Below are positions 43,992 to 53,377 of a stretch of 64,000 bases of DNA, one piece after another. The DNA is taken from positions 5,154,501-5,218,500 of the forward strand of contig NZ_CP011509.1 of assembly GCF_001027285.1 (NCBI RefSeq), read 5' to 3'. The first letter of the stretch is position 1. Every line of letters begins with the position of its first letter. The notes beneath the pieces are model-generated. The model searched no databases. It saw nothing but the letters and a program-made list of their open reading frames with translations, and had not been told where the DNA came from. A program made the translations under genes and the position numbers. Origin of the DNA: Archangium gephyra. GTDB lineage: Bacteria; Myxococcota; Myxococcia; Myxococcales; Myxococcaceae.

Positions 43992-46439
43992 TTGAGGCTC
44001 CCCGTTCTCTCGCTCAGGTTCCTTGTCCCGCTCCTCGTCGCCGCATGGACGGTGATGCCCGGTCGCGTGCTCGCGCAGGCGGACAGGGGCGCCCCCCCGG
44101 CCTCCGTGCCCTCCGAGGCGCTTCCCCAGACTCCCGCCACGCCCGGCTCCGATGCCCCCGTCGCCCCCGACCGGCAGGTCCGGGAGGATGAGGTCACCGA
44201 CATCCGCATCGAAGGCAACCGCCGCGTCGAGGCCGAGGCCGTCCGCCGCGCCCTTCGCACCAAGGTCGGTGAGACCTTCGACGAGGCCCGCACCGCCGAG
44301 GATCTCCGGGCCGTCTGGGCGCTCGGCTACTTCGCCGACGTTCAACTGTTGACGCAGCGCCTGCCCAACGGCGGCATCGTCTACGTGGTGCGCGTCCAGG
44401 AGCGGCCCTCCATCCGCGCCGTGAAGCTGCGCGGCAACGAGGAGCTCAGCCAGGACGACCTCAAGGAGTCCATCGAGGTCAAGGCCCTCACCATCCTGGA
44501 CCTGGACGCGGTGCGCCGCACCCAGAAGAAGATCCAGGAGAAGTACATCGACAAGGGCTACTTCCTCGCCGAGGTCGGCCACGAGGTCACCCCCGTGGAG
44601 GGCGGCCAGGTCGATGTGGTGTTCGTCATCGACGAGAACTCCAAGGTGATGGTGAAGGACATCGTCTTCCTGGGCGCGGAGAAGGTCTCCGCCGCCAGGC
44701 TCAAGGACGTGATGATCACCAAGGAGGGTGGCTACCTCTCCTTCCTCACCGGCGAGGGCACCTACCGCGAGGAGGCCTTCCAGCGCGACCTGGCGGTCAT
44801 CCAGGCCACCTACTACGACGAGGGCTACATCAACGTCCGCGTGGACAAGCCCACCGTCTCGCTCTCCGCCGACAAGCGCTACATCTACATCAACATCAAG
44901 CTGTCCGAAGGCGAGCGCTACGACATCGGGAAGATCGACTTCTCCGGCGATCTGGTGGTCCCCAAGGAGGAGCTGGCCGGGTTGATGAGCTCCGGGACGG
45001 GCCGGCACTTCAGCCGCACCGAGCTGGGCCAGGACATCCAGTCCATCACGGACGTCTACTACGACCGGGGCTACGCCTACGCCAACATCAACCCCGTCAC
45101 CGCCGTCAACGCGGACACGAAGACGGTGGACCTGACGTTCGACGTGCAGAAGGGGCCCCAGGTCACCATCGAGCGCATCGATCTCATCGGCAACACCAAG
45201 ACGCGCGACAAGGTCATCCGCCGCGAGCTGCGCGTCTACGAGGGGGAGCTCTACAGCGGCACCGGCGTGCGCCGCAGCAAGGAGCGCGTGACGGCGCTCG
45301 GCTTCTTCGAGACGGTGGAAGTCACCCAGCGTCCGGGCACCCGCGACGACTCCATCATCATCCAGGTGGAGGTGAAGGAGAAGGCCACCGGTACCTTCCA
45401 GGTGGGCCTCGGCTTCTCCAACGTGGAGAACTTCATCTTCACGGCCCAGGTGTCGCAGAACAACTTCTTGGGGTGGGGCCAGAGCGTGTCGGCCTCGGCG
45501 CAGATCTCCAGCCTGCGCTCGCTCGTGCAGCTGTCCTTCTTCGATCCGTACTTCCTGGACACCAACTTCCTGCTGTCCGCCGACTTCTTCCGCGTGGAGG
45601 CGGACTACGTCGACTTCACCCGTCAGTCCACCGGCGGCAACCTGTCGCTGGGCTACCAGGTGATCGAGGACCTGCTCGTCAACGTGGGCTACTCGCAAGA
45701 GCACGTGAACGTGTCGGCCTCGCAGAACTTCGGCGGCGTGCTGCTGGCCAACCGCTTCCTCAGTGGTGTGACGAGCTCGGTGCGCCTGTCCGTCACCTAC
45801 GACAAGCGCAACAACCGCCTCTTCCCCTCCAAGGGCTTCATCCACTACGGCTCGGTGGAGTACGCGCCTCCCTTCCTGGGCATCGGCAGCTCGCCGTTCC
45901 TCTTCACCCGCTACACGGCCTACTCGCGCCTCTACTTCCCGCTGCCGCTGGGCGCCGTCTTCAAGACGAACGCCACCGTGGGCTACATCCAGCAGCTGGA
46001 TGCCAACCGGCCGCTGCCCATCTCCGAGCTCTACTACCTGGGTGGTATCAACTCGGTGCGCGGCTACCTGCTGCGCAGCATCAGCCCCTCGCTGCTGGCG
46101 CCCAGCTCCGGCTCGCCGGATGCGCCCATCGAGCGGCTCAACGTGGGTGGCAACAAGCAGCTCATCCTGAACCTGGAGCTGGAGTTCCCCGTCTTCGAGA
46201 AGGCCGGCATCCGCGGCGTCGTCTTCTATGACGCGGGCAACGCGTTCACCGCCAGTGAGCCCTTCTTCGCGCAGGATCCGGTGAACAAGCGCTTCCTGGG
46301 CCTCTACCACTCCGTGGGCTTCGGCTTCCGCTGGTTCTCGCCGGTCGGTCCCTTGCGCTTCGAGTGGGGAATCCCGCTCAACAGGCGTTCGGATGACGAG
46401 CCCATCCTCTTCGAGTTTACGATCGGCAATTTCTTCTGA
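43992..46439 (+). CDS. bamA: Outer membrane protein assembly factor BamA
   Basis: The 815-residue Omp85 protein has a signal peptide (RFLVPLLVAAWTVMPGRVLA), five POTRA domains between about 55 and 400 (such as ITDIRIEGNRRVEAEAV and VTIERIDLIGNTKTRDKVI), and a 16-strand barrel with the conserved VRGY (NSVRGYLLRS) and a C-terminal Phe (FTIGNFF). It inserts beta-barrel proteins into the outer membrane. TTG 43992 is the only start that keeps a whole signal peptide; no ribosome-binding site is evident. It heads the block bamA-skp-lpxD-fabZ-lpxA-lpxI, the conserved order of many Gram-negatives. Confidence 0.95.
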   Translation: MRLPVLSLRFLVPLLVAAWTVMPGRVLAQADRGAPPASVPSEALPQTPATPGSDAPVAPDRQVREDEVTDIRIEGNRRVEAEAVRRALRTKVGETFDEARTAEDLRAVWALGYFADVQLLTQRLPNGGIVYVVRVQERPSIRAVKLRGNEELSQDDLKESIEVKALTILDLDAVRRTQKKIQEKYIDKGYFLAEVGHEVTPVEGGQVDVVFVIDENSKVMVKDIVFLGAEKVSAARLKDVMITKEGGYLSFLTGEGTYREEAFQRDLAVIQATYYDEGYINVRVDKPTVSLSADKRYIYINIKLSEGERYDIGKIDFSGDLVVPKEELAGLMSSGTGRHFSRTELGQDIQSITDVYYDRGYAYANINPVTAVNADTKTVDLTFDVQKGPQVTIERIDLIGNTKTRDKVIRRELRVYEGELYSGTGVRRSKERVTALGFFETVEVTQRPGTRDDSIIIQVEVKEKATGTFQVGLGFSNVENFIFTAQVSQNNFLGWGQSVSASAQISSLRSLVQLSFFDPYFLDTNFLLSADFFRVEADYVDFTRQSTGGNLSLGYQVIEDLLVNVGYSQEHVNVSASQNFGGVLLANRFLSGVTSSVRLSVTYDKRNNRLFPSKGFIHYGSVEYAPPFLGIGSSPFLFTRYTAYSRLYFPLPLGAVFKTNATVGYIQQLDANRPLPISELYYLGGINSVRGYLLRSISPSLLAPSSGSPDAPIERLNVGGNKQLILNLELEFPVFEKAGIRGVVFYDAGNAFTASEPFFAQDPVNKRFLGLYHSVGFGFRWFSPVGPLRFEWGIPLNRRSDDEPILFEFTIGNFF

Positions 46440-46542
46440 CAGGCGGCCCGCCCGCTTCCCAAGCCGCCGTTTTCACGGCCGTTGAACAGGGAAGCGGGTC
46501 GGAACGTCGGACCTTCCAAATCTTCCCGAGGAGCTGTCGCAC

Positions 46543-47109
46543 ATGTCGCTTCGAAGCACACTGTCGGTTCTGGCCCTGACCCTTTCTCTCGCCGTTCCGA
46601 GCCTGGCCGCCGCCCAGGATCTGAAGGTCGGCTACGTGGACTATCAGCGGGTCCTGGTCGAGGTGGCGGATGGCAAGGCCGCCAAGAACCGGCTCCAGAA
46701 GTGGGTGGAGGGGCGTGAGAAGGAGATCGCCCAGGAGCAGCAGAACCTGCTCAAGGAGAAGGAGACGCTGGAGAAGCAGGCCAGCGCCATGAGCGAGGAG
46801 GTGCGTGCTCAGAAGGCCGCCGACTTCCAGAAGAAGTACCTGGAGCTGATGCAGAAGTTCGAGAAGAGCCGCGCGGAGATCGCCGAGCGCGAGCGCAAGG
46901 AGATGGAGCCCATCATCGGGAAGATCGACGAGGTCATCGCCGGCATCGCCAAGCGCGACAACCTGGGCATGGTCTTCGAGAAGCGGGACTCCGGCCTGGT
47001 GTTCGCGATGAGCCAGTATGACCTGACCAACGAGGTCATCCGGAACTACAACAGCGCCTCGGGCAAGCCCAAGGACGCGCCGGTCGCCAAGGACGCTCCC
47101 AAGAAGTAG
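46543..47109 (+). CDS. skp: OmpH/Skp-family periplasmic chaperone
   Basis: The 188-residue protein has a signal peptide ending SLAAAQ, the OmpH start [15 protein letters not shown], long charged coiled-coil helices (about 45-125; [20 protein letters not shown]), a return strand with [14 protein letters not shown], and a Lys/Pro-rich tail. Skp trimers hold unfolded outer-membrane proteins on the way to BamA. A GAGGAG site precedes the ATG. Confidence 0.9.
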   Translation: MSLRSTLSVLALTLSLAVPSLAAAQDLKVGYVDYQRVLVEVADGKAAKNRLQKWVEGREKEIAQEQQNLLKEKETLEKQASAMSEEVRAQKAADFQKKYLELMQKFEKSRAEIAERERKEMEPIIGKIDEVIAGIAKRDNLGMVFEKRDSGLVFAMSQYDLTNEVIRNYNSASGKPKDAPVAKDAPKK

Positions 47110-47117
47110 GCCTCTTC

Positions 47118-48182
47118 GTGCACGCAATCACCCCGCGCCGGCTCGGTGAGCTCGCCACCCATGTGGGCGGCGAGCTCCTCGGAGATGCCGGCCTCTTGAT
47201 TACAGGGCTCAACGGACTCGCCGAGGCGGGCCCGGGAGAGCTCTCCTTCTACGGCAATCCGCGCTACCGCAAGCAGTTCGAGGCCACCCGGGCCTCGGCC
47301 GTGCTGGTGACGCTGGACGCCGAGCCTCGCGAGGGCGTGTCGCTGGTGCGGGTGGCCAATCCGCACCTGGCCTTCGCGAAGATCTCCAGCCTCTTCCACC
47401 CGAGGCCCTCCTACGCGGCCGGAGTGCGGCCCGGGGCGCACGTGCACCCCGAGGCGCGTGTGCACCCCGAGGCCACGGTGATGGCGGGCGCCACGGTGGA
47501 GAGGGGCGCCACGGTGGGCGCTCGCGCCGTGCTCTTCCCCGGTGCCTACGTGGGCGAGGGCGCGGGCATTGGCGAGGACAGCCTGCTCTACCCCAACGTC
47601 ACCGTGCGCGAGCACTGCCAGGTGGGCGCGCGCGTCACCCTCCACGCCTCGTGCGTGGTGGGCGCGGACGGCTTCGGCTTCGCGTTCAACCCCGAGGGCG
47701 ACAATGGCCCGGAGCACTACAAGGTGCCCCAGTCCGGCATCGTCCGCATCGAGGACGACGTGGAGGTGGGGGCCTGCACCACCATCGATCGGGCGACGAT
47801 CGGGGAAACGGTCATCGGCCGTGGCTCCAAGCTCGACAACCTGGTGCAGATCGCTCACAACGTGAAGGTGGGCCCGCTCTCGCTCATCTGCGCGCAGGCG
47901 GGCGTGTCCGGCTCGGCGGAGCTGGGCATGGGCGTGGTGCTGGCGGGGCAGGTGGGCGTGGTGGGCCACATCCGCGTGGGTGACATGGCCAAGGTGGGTG
48001 CCCAGTCCGGCGTGGCCCATGACGTGGAGGACGGGCAGGTGGTCAGTGGCAGCCCGGCCGTGCCCCACAGGGAGTGGTTGCGCATGTCGGCCGCACTCGG
48101 GCAGATCAGCGACCTGCTCAAGGAAGTGCGTACCCTGCGCCGCAGGGTCGAGACGCTCGAGAAGAAGGAGAAGGGCGGATGA
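47118..48182 (+). CDS. lpxD: UDP-3-O-acylglucosamine N-acyltransferase
   Basis: The 354-residue protein has an N-terminal uridine-binding domain ([33 protein letters not shown]), a left-handed beta-helix of hexapeptide repeats, the catalytic region [16 protein letters not shown], and a C-terminal helix used for acyl-carrier-protein contacts. It adds the second acyl chain in lipid A synthesis. GTG start eight bases after skp. Its stop overlaps fabZ by four bases. Confidence 0.95.
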   Translation: MHAITPRRLGELATHVGGELLGDAGLLITGLNGLAEAGPGELSFYGNPRYRKQFEATRASAVLVTLDAEPREGVSLVRVANPHLAFAKISSLFHPRPSYAAGVRPGAHVHPEARVHPEATVMAGATVERGATVGARAVLFPGAYVGEGAGIGEDSLLYPNVTVREHCQVGARVTLHASCVVGADGFGFAFNPEGDNGPEHYKVPQSGIVRIEDDVEVGACTTIDRATIGETVIGRGSKLDNLVQIAHNVKVGPLSLICAQAGVSGSAELGMGVVLAGQVGVVGHIRVGDMAKVGAQSGVAHDVEDGQVVSGSPAVPHREWLRMSAALGQISDLLKEVRTLRRRVETLEKKEKGG

Positions 48183-48655
48183 TGGACATCGTGGAGATCC
48201 AGCAGTTGCTGCCCCACCGCTATCCGTTCCTCCTGGTGGACCGGGTGGTGGAGGTCGTCCCCGGCCAGAAGCTGGTGGCGTTCAAGAACGTCACCATGAA
48301 CGAGGAGTTCTTCAACGGCCATTTCCCGGGGCACCCGGTGATGCCGGGAGTGCTCATCCTGGAGGCGCTGGCCCAGGCCACGGCCATTCTCGCGTACAAG
48401 ACCGAGAACATGGACCCCAAGGACATGGTGACGTACCTCATGGGGGTGGATGGGGCGCGCTTCCGCAAGCCGGTGGTGCCGGGGGACAGGCTTCAGCTGA
48501 ACATCGAGGTCATCCGCCACAAGGGCGCCATCTGGAAGACGAAGGGCACGGCGACGGTGGATGGGGTGAAGGTGGCCGAGGGCGAGTTCCTCGCCACGGT
48601 GGTGAACAAGAACAAGGACACGGGCGGCGGCGGCTCCACGGCCGAGGCGTCCTGA
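48179..48655 (+). CDS. fabZ: 3-hydroxyacyl-ACP dehydratase
   Basis: The 158-residue hot-dog-fold protein has [14 protein letters not shown], the active-site segment [19 protein letters not shown] with catalytic His and Glu, and [13 protein letters not shown]. It removes water from 3-hydroxyacyl-ACP in fatty acid synthesis and competes with LpxA/LpxD for the same acyl pool, which explains its place between them. ATG 48179 (four-base overlap) or ATG 48182 may be the start. A short Gly/Ser/Thr tail is extra. Confidence 0.95.
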   Translation: MMDIVEIQQLLPHRYPFLLVDRVVEVVPGQKLVAFKNVTMNEEFFNGHFPGHPVMPGVLILEALAQATAILAYKTENMDPKDMVTYLMGVDGARFRKPVVPGDRLQLNIEVIRHKGAIWKTKGTATVDGVKVAEGEFLATVVNKNKDTGGGGSTAEAS

Positions 48656-48675
48656 GAGGCTAAGGAGGAGACACC

Positions 48676-49452
48676 ATGGCGCAGGTTCACCCCACTGCGG
48701 TGGTCCACCCCGGTGCTCGCCTCCACGAGACGGTGGAGGTGGGTCCCTATTCCGTCATCGGCGAGAAGGTGACGATTGGCGAGGGCTCGCGGGTGGGTCC
48801 CCACGTCGTCATCGACGGACGCACGACGATCGGTGCCCGCAACCGCATCTTCCCGTTCGCCTCGGTGGGCGGGGCCCCGCAGGACTTGAAGTACGCGGGC
48901 GAGGACACCCAGCTCATCATCGGGGACGGCAACACCCTGCGGGAGTCCACCACGCTCAACATCGGCACGGCCGGTGGGGGCGGGGTGACGCGGGTGGGCA
49001 ACAACAACCTCTTCATGGCCTACAGCCACGTGGCCCACGACTGCGTGGTGGGCAGTGGTTGCGTCATCGCCAACAGCGTGGCGCTGGCGGGGCACGTGGT
49101 GCTGGAGGACTCCGTCATCCTCGGAGGCCTGTCCGCGGTGCACCAGTTCACCCGGCTGGGCAAGCACGCGTTCATCGCGGGCGGCTCCATGGTGGTGATG
49201 GACGTGGCCCCGTACTGCACGGCCCAGGGAGACCGGGCGGAGCTGGCCGGCCTCAACGTGGTGGGTCTGCAGCGCCACGGCTTCAGCGAGGAGCAGATCG
49301 GCCGCATCAAGGAGGCCTACAAGATCCTCTTCCGCTCGAAGCTGCAGCTGGCGGAGGCGCTGGCCCAGCTGAAGGCGGAGATGGGCGGCCAGTCGGAGAT
49401 CGACTACCTGGTGGACTTCGTCAGCCAGAGCAAGCGCGGGCTGACGCGCTGA
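48676..49452 (+). CDS. lpxA: UDP-N-acetylglucosamine acyltransferase
   Basis: The 258-residue protein is a left-handed beta-helix (HPTAVVHPGARLHETVEVGP; IGEGSRVGPHVVIDG) with the catalytic His in MAYSHVAHDC and the LpxA C-terminal helices (GFSEEQIGRIKEAYKILFRS). It catalyses the first acylation in lipid A synthesis. AAGGAGGAG precedes the ATG. Length matches the family. lpxI starts one base after its stop. Confidence 0.96.
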   Translation: MAQVHPTAVVHPGARLHETVEVGPYSVIGEKVTIGEGSRVGPHVVIDGRTTIGARNRIFPFASVGGAPQDLKYAGEDTQLIIGDGNTLRESTTLNIGTAGGGGVTRVGNNNLFMAYSHVAHDCVVGSGCVIANSVALAGHVVLEDSVILGGLSAVHQFTRLGKHAFIAGGSMVVMDVAPYCTAQGDRAELAGLNVVGLQRHGFSEEQIGRIKEAYKILFRSKLQLAEALAQLKAEMGGQSEIDYLVDFVSQSKRGLTR

Positions 49453-49453
49453 C

Positions 49454-50257
49454 GTGGAGCGCATCGGCCTCATCGCGGGCAACGGACGGTTGCCCTTCCT
49501 GTTCGCGAGCGCCGCCCGGGAGCAGGGGCTGGAGGTCGTGGCGGTGGCCCACCGGGGCGAGGCGGATCCCTCGCTCGAGGCCGAGGTCGCCGAGCTGACG
49601 TGGGTGAAGCTGGGCCAGGTGGACCGGATCGTCCGCGCCTTCCGCAAGGGAGGGGTGAAGCGGGCGGCGATGGCCGGGGGAATCGGCCGGGTGCGCGCGC
49701 TGACGGATGCCCGGCCGGACCTGGGCGCGGTGCGCATCATCTCGCGCCTGCGCAGCTTCCGGGATGACGCCCTGCTGCGAGCGGTGGCGGACTACTTCGA
49801 GTCCCACGGCATCACCATCGTAGCCCCCACGGACTGGCTGGCGCAGGCGCTGTGCCCCGAGGGACACCTGGCGGGGCCGCGGCTGAACGAGGCCCAAGAG
49901 AAGGACGTGGTGCTGGGACGGGAAGTGGCCACGCTGCTCGGCCAGGCGGACGTGGGCCAGACGGTGGTGGTGCACAACGGCCACGTGCTGGCGCTGGAGG
50001 CGGTGGAGGGCACGGACGAGGCCATCCGCCGGGGCGGCAAGTACGGGGGCTCGGGCGCGGTGGTGGTGAAGCGCTGCAAGCCGGGGCAGGACCTGCGGTT
50101 CGATCTCCCGGCGGTGGGCCCGCGCACGCTGGAGGTCATGCAGGAGGTGGGGGCGAAGGTGCTGGCGCTGGAAGCGGGCAAGACGGTGCTGCTGGATGCG
50201 CCGGAGCTCTTCCGGGGGGCGGACAAGGCGGGCATCACGCTCGTCGGAGTCCCCTGA
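49454..50257 (+). CDS. lpxI: UDP-2,3-diacylglucosamine pyrophosphatase LpxI
   Basis: The 267-residue DUF1009 protein begins IGLIAGNGRLPFLFASAARE, with VKLGQVDRIVRAFRKGGVKR, then LNEAQEKDVVLGRE, and the C-terminal domain with GTDEAIRRGGKYGGSGAVVV and KVLALEAGKTVLLD. LpxI cleaves UDP-2,3-diacylglucosamine to lipid X and replaces LpxH, from which it is unrelated, in many Alpha- and Deltaproteobacteria. Its position directly after lpxA is the usual LpxI context. Confidence 0.93.
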   Translation: MERIGLIAGNGRLPFLFASAAREQGLEVVAVAHRGEADPSLEAEVAELTWVKLGQVDRIVRAFRKGGVKRAAMAGGIGRVRALTDARPDLGAVRIISRLRSFRDDALLRAVADYFESHGITIVAPTDWLAQALCPEGHLAGPRLNEAQEKDVVLGREVATLLGQADVGQTVVVHNGHVLALEAVEGTDEAIRRGGKYGGSGAVVVKRCKPGQDLRFDLPAVGPRTLEVMQEVGAKVLALEAGKTVLLDAPELFRGADKAGITLVGVP

Positions 50258-50302
50258 GCCAGCTTTCCCCACGCTCCCCTGGTTCCCCTCCGGGCCTGCT
50301 CT

Positions 50303-50319
50303 CTCTCCCCCTGGGAGAG
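50303..50319. repeat. Short intergenic palindrome CTCTCCC/GGGAGAG
   Basis: A seven-base perfect stem with loop CCT is followed by GGCGGGGGTGAGGG. The string CTCTCCC...GGGAGAGGGCGGGGGTGAGGG looks like a dispersed palindromic intergenic element found in many GC-rich genomes, recalled from memory. It lies between lpxI and the OmpA-like gene, where it may also act as a weak terminator. Confidence 0.4.
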
Positions 50320-50476
50320 GGCGGGGGTGAGGGTCGTCAATTCACCCTCCTGTGTGGAATGCTCGCCGCCCAAGGGCCTGTTCCGGACACTACTCCGGGC
50401 TCCCACCCGGGACCGCGTTGCAACGAGCCACGCGCCCCAGCCAGGGTTGGCGTCATCCCGGAGGTCACCACCACGC

Positions 50477-51496
50477 ATGAAAGCCCGTCTCCTGCTGCTG
50501 TGCCTCACCCTGACTCCTCTGTGCGCGCTCGCGGACGCGGTGCGCGTGTCGCTCCAGCCCCAGGCGGCGGTGGGCAAGGGGCTGCCGGAGCTGCGGGTGC
50601 ACATCGAGGAGCCCATCGCCGGTTTCGAGCTGAAGCTCGAGCGCGGGGATGGCCAGCAGGTGAGGGTGAAGGGCGGAGGCAAGCCGGGCATGACGCGAGC
50701 CCTCCCGCTGGAGCAGCCCGAGGGCCGCTTCCACTACGAGGGGGAGCTGGTGGTGCGCTTCCCGGACGCGGAGGAGGCCTCCATCCCGCTGTCCTTCGAC
50801 ACGGAGCTGCTGGGGCCGCTGAAGCTGACGGTGGTGCCCGAGGACGTGGACGTGCCGGGGCGCAGGCTGCGCTTCACCCTGTCCCGGCCCGCGGCGCGCG
50901 CGCGGGTGACGGTGCTGATGGACACCGGCAAGACGGCCTTCGACGGCGAGATTCCCTTCGACGGCGCGCCCGCGGGCAAGCCGCTGGAGGTGACGTGGCC
51001 GGAGGCGGAGGGCAAGGTGCTGCGCATCTCGCTCAAGGCCTTCGACACCTCGGAGTTCTACACGGGGATGGAGCTCTTCCCGTGGCGGGTGGACATCCCG
51101 CATGAGGAGATCAACTTCACCTCGGGCAAGGCGGACGTGCCGGCGGTGGAGCGGCGGAAGCTGGACGCCAGCCACGCGCTCATCGCCGACGCGGTGACGC
51201 GCTATGGCCGCTTCGCGGAGCTGCGCCTCTACATCCTCGGGCATACCGACACGGTGGGGGACACGGACTCCAACCGGAAGCTGTCGCTCGAGCGGGCCCG
51301 GAGCATCGCCGCGTACCTGCGCAAGCGGGGCCTGAAGCTGCCCATCTTCTACGAGGGCTTCGGCGAGCAGTCCCCGCGCGTGCCCACGCAGGACGAGACG
51401 GACGAGGCCGCCAACCGGCGCGCCGAGTACATCCTGGCCATCGAGCCTCCGGCCCTGGCCTCCACCCCCTTTCCGCCTCAGTGGCGGAAGCTGTGA
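50477..51496 (+). CDS. OmpA-family peptidoglycan-binding protein
   Basis: The 339-residue protein has a signal peptide (LLLLCLTLTPLCALA), a long beta-rich N-terminal part without known motif (about 20-215), and a C-terminal OmpA domain (about 225-325) with LYILGHTDTVGDTDSNRKLS, the segment ERARSIAAYLRKRGL and the final NRRAEYILA. It would anchor to peptidoglycan from the outer membrane or periplasm. No lipobox or N-terminal barrel is evident. A small lipoprotein gene follows 23 bases later, likely in the same transcript. Confidence 0.85.
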   Translation: MKARLLLLCLTLTPLCALADAVRVSLQPQAAVGKGLPELRVHIEEPIAGFELKLERGDGQQVRVKGGGKPGMTRALPLEQPEGRFHYEGELVVRFPDAEEASIPLSFDTELLGPLKLTVVPEDVDVPGRRLRFTLSRPAARARVTVLMDTGKTAFDGEIPFDGAPAGKPLEVTWPEAEGKVLRISLKAFDTSEFYTGMELFPWRVDIPHEEINFTSGKADVPAVERRKLDASHALIADAVTRYGRFAELRLYILGHTDTVGDTDSNRKLSLERARSIAAYLRKRGLKLPIFYEGFGEQSPRVPTQDETDEAANRRAEYILAIEPPALASTPFPPQWRKL

Positions 51497-51519
51497 TGCA
51501 CCCCAAGGAGAACCGACGG

Positions 51520-51969
51520 ATGAAGCGACTCGTGCTGCCCGCTCTGCTCGCCCTCGCCGCCACCGGCTGCATGCGCTCTCGCGCCTCCCTCATCCGCCCG
51601 GACGAGGAGGCCGCGAAGTGTGAGCTGGTCCAGACGCTGATGCGCGAGCAGGTGCCCCAGCAGCTGCTGGCCGGGCTCGCGGTGGACGGGCGCGACGCTC
51701 CCTCGCAGGTGCTCGTCTTCGTGCGCCGGCCCGAGGAGGCCATGCTGGAGCGGCTCTTCGCGGGCGACGAGCCCACGTGCGGCGGTCCCAACTACAAGGT
51801 GGTGCAGAACATCACCTCGGACGCGGTGGTGCTCTTCCTCCAGCCGCGCGTGGGTGGCTACATCTACGACGCGCAGCGCGCGGCCCCGGACGAGCTGTCG
51901 CTGGGCGGCGAGGCCAAGGGCGCGGTGATGAAGAGCGAAGGCGGCGCCTGGGTGTCCTCCAGCATCTGA
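51520..51969 (+). CDS. Small lipoprotein of unknown function
   Basis: The 149-residue protein has lipobox LAATGC (Cys17) after a short signal. The mature part has no recognised motif; it contains AKCELVQTLMREQVPQQLLA and a Gly/Tyr-containing C-terminal half (VGGYIYDAQRA). Start ATG 51520 has AAGGAG nine bases upstream. It follows the OmpA-like gene and could be its partner. Confidence 0.75.
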   Translation: MKRLVLPALLALAATGCMRSRASLIRPDEEAAKCELVQTLMREQVPQQLLAGLAVDGRDAPSQVLVFVRRPEEAMLERLFAGDEPTCGGPNYKVVQNITSDAVVLFLQPRVGGYIYDAQRAAPDELSLGGEAKGAVMKSEGGAWVSSSI

Positions 51970-51979
51970 GCCGTCCGGG

Positions 51980-52005
51980 CCTGCTCCCGTGCCTAGCGGA
52001 GCAGG
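51980..52005. terminator. Hairpin at a convergent gene end
   Basis: CCTGCTCC (51980-51987) and GGAGCAGG (51998-52005) form an eight-base stem with a ten-base loop between the lipoprotein stop and the last codons of the converging marC gene. It could end both transcripts. There is no U tract. Confidence 0.35.
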
Positions 52006-52625
52006 TCCTTCCCGCCGTCCGCGATGAACTGCACCGCGATGGCCGCCAGGATGAGGCCCATCACGCGCTCGAGGATGGCCACGCCGGACTGCTTGAGCAC
52101 GCGCTGCACGAAGCCGGCGGCGCGCAGCACGAAGTAGCTCGCCACGAAGGTGAGCACGATGGCCACGATGACGGGCACGGCGGACAGCAGGTTGTCGCCG
52201 CCCTTGGCCATCAGCACCATGGCGGTGGCGATGGCGCCCGGCCCCGCCAGTAGCGGCATCGCCAGCGGCACCAGCGCCACGTCCTCCTTGTGCTCACCTT
52301 CCTCCCGCTCGGACGGCGTGGTGCGCGTCTCCGAGGGCCGCGCCCGCAGCATGTCCAGCGCGGTGATGAGCAGCAGGATGCCGCCGGCCACCCGGAAGGC
52401 GCCCAGCGAGATGCCGAACACCTTGAAGATGAGGCCGCCGAAGACGGCGAAGAACACCAGCAGCGAGCACGCCACGAGGCAGGCGCGCCGCGCGGTGCTG
52501 CGGATCTTCTCCTCCGAGTCCCCCGACGTCATCGCCAGGAAGATGGGCACCACTCCGATCGGATCCACCACGAAGAGGACCGCAGGGAGCGACACGAGGA
52601 ACAGGGAGAGCTGCTCGGAAACCAT
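51993..52625 (-). CDS. MarC family integral membrane protein
   Basis: The 210-residue protein has six predicted membrane helices and MarC-family motifs: VVDPIGVVPIFLAMT near the start, GGILLLITALDMLRA in the middle, and ALVPLAMPLLAGPGAIATAM. A charged loop (ERE and EHKED) separates the halves. MarC proteins are of unknown transport role; the old multiple-antibiotic-resistance link is not supported. It starts eight bases after the stop of the glycosyltransferase gene. Confidence 0.88.
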   Translation of the reverse strand: MVSEQLSLFLVSLPAVLFVVDPIGVVPIFLAMTSGDSEEKIRSTARRACLVACSLLVFFAVFGGLIFKVFGISLGAFRVAGGILLLITALDMLRARPSETRTTPSEREEGEHKEDVALVPLAMPLLAGPGAIATAMVLMAKGGDNLLSAVPVIVAIVLTFVASYFVLRAAGFVQRVLKQSGVAILERVMGLILAAIAVQFIADGGKDLLR

Positions 52626-52633
52626 GCGTCTCT

Positions 52634-53353
52634 CTACACGGTGAGGCGCAGCTTCCACACCATCGTGAGGGCCTCGAGGAAGATCTTCCGGCTCATCTTG
52701 GACTGACCGACGCGGCGGTCCTCGAAGATGATGGGCGTCTCCTTCACCGTGAAGCCCTTCTTGAGGGTGCGGTAGGTGAGCTCGATCTGGAAGGCGTAGC
52801 CGGTGCTCTGGACCTGATCCAGCTCGATGCTCTCGAGCACCCGGCGGTTGAAGCACTTGAAGCCGCCGGTCAGGTCCCTCACGTCCACGCCGAGGATGGT
52901 GCGCGCGTAGAGCGAGCCGCCCCGGCTGATGATCTTCCGGCCGGTGCCCCAGTTGACGGTGCCGCCGCCGCTCACGTAGCGCGAGCCCAGCACCAGCTCC
53001 GTGCCCCCCTGCGCCATGTCCAGCATGGTGGGCAGGTAGCGCGGGTCATGGCTGAAGTCCGCGTCCATCTCGATGATGTACTGGTAGCCCGCCTCGAGCG
53101 CGACGCGGAAGGCATGGAGGTAGGCGCGCCCCAGGCCCTGCTTCTTCTCGCGGTGCAGGACGCGGAGGCGCGGCTCCTTCGCCGCCAGCTCGTCGGCGAG
53201 CTTCCCCGTCCCATCCGGGGAGTTGTCGTCGACGACGAGGATGTCCACGCGGGGATCGGCCGCGAGCACCGCACGGGTGATGGGCTCGAGGTTGTCCCGC
53301 TCGTTGTAGGTGGGGATGCAGACCAGCGCTGGATTCATCGCGCGGCGGGACAT
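52634..53353 (-). CDS. Polyprenol-phosphate mannosyltransferase-like (DPM1) glycosyltransferase
   Basis: The 239-residue family 2 glycosyltransferase has the start CIPTYNERDNLEPI, DDNSPDGTG, the metal-binding segment EMDADFSHDP (DxD), LVLGSRYVSGGG, and the C-terminal IIFEDRRVGQSKMS, all typical of DPM1-type enzymes that load mannose or another sugar on a polyprenol phosphate. It lacks membrane helices, as does the DPM1 catalytic subunit. ATG 53338 is an alternative start; neither has a clear ribosome-binding site. It lies between lpxB and marC on the same strand. Confidence 0.9.
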   Translation of the reverse strand: MSRRAMNPALVCIPTYNERDNLEPITRAVLAADPRVDILVVDDNSPDGTGKLADELAAKEPRLRVLHREKKQGLGRAYLHAFRVALEAGYQYIIEMDADFSHDPRYLPTMLDMAQGGTELVLGSRYVSGGGTVNWGTGRKIISRGGSLYARTILGVDVRDLTGGFKCFNRRVLESIELDQVQSTGYAFQIELTYRTLKKGFTVKETPIIFEDRRVGQSKMSRKIFLEALTMVWKLRLTV

Positions 53354-53377
53354 AGCAGAGCGGCGCGGTGTCCGCCC

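Noticed and set aside
43904-44053. Later bamA start at ATG 44053
   Set aside because: It would remove most of the signal peptide, which an outer-membrane protein needs; TTG 43992 is kept.
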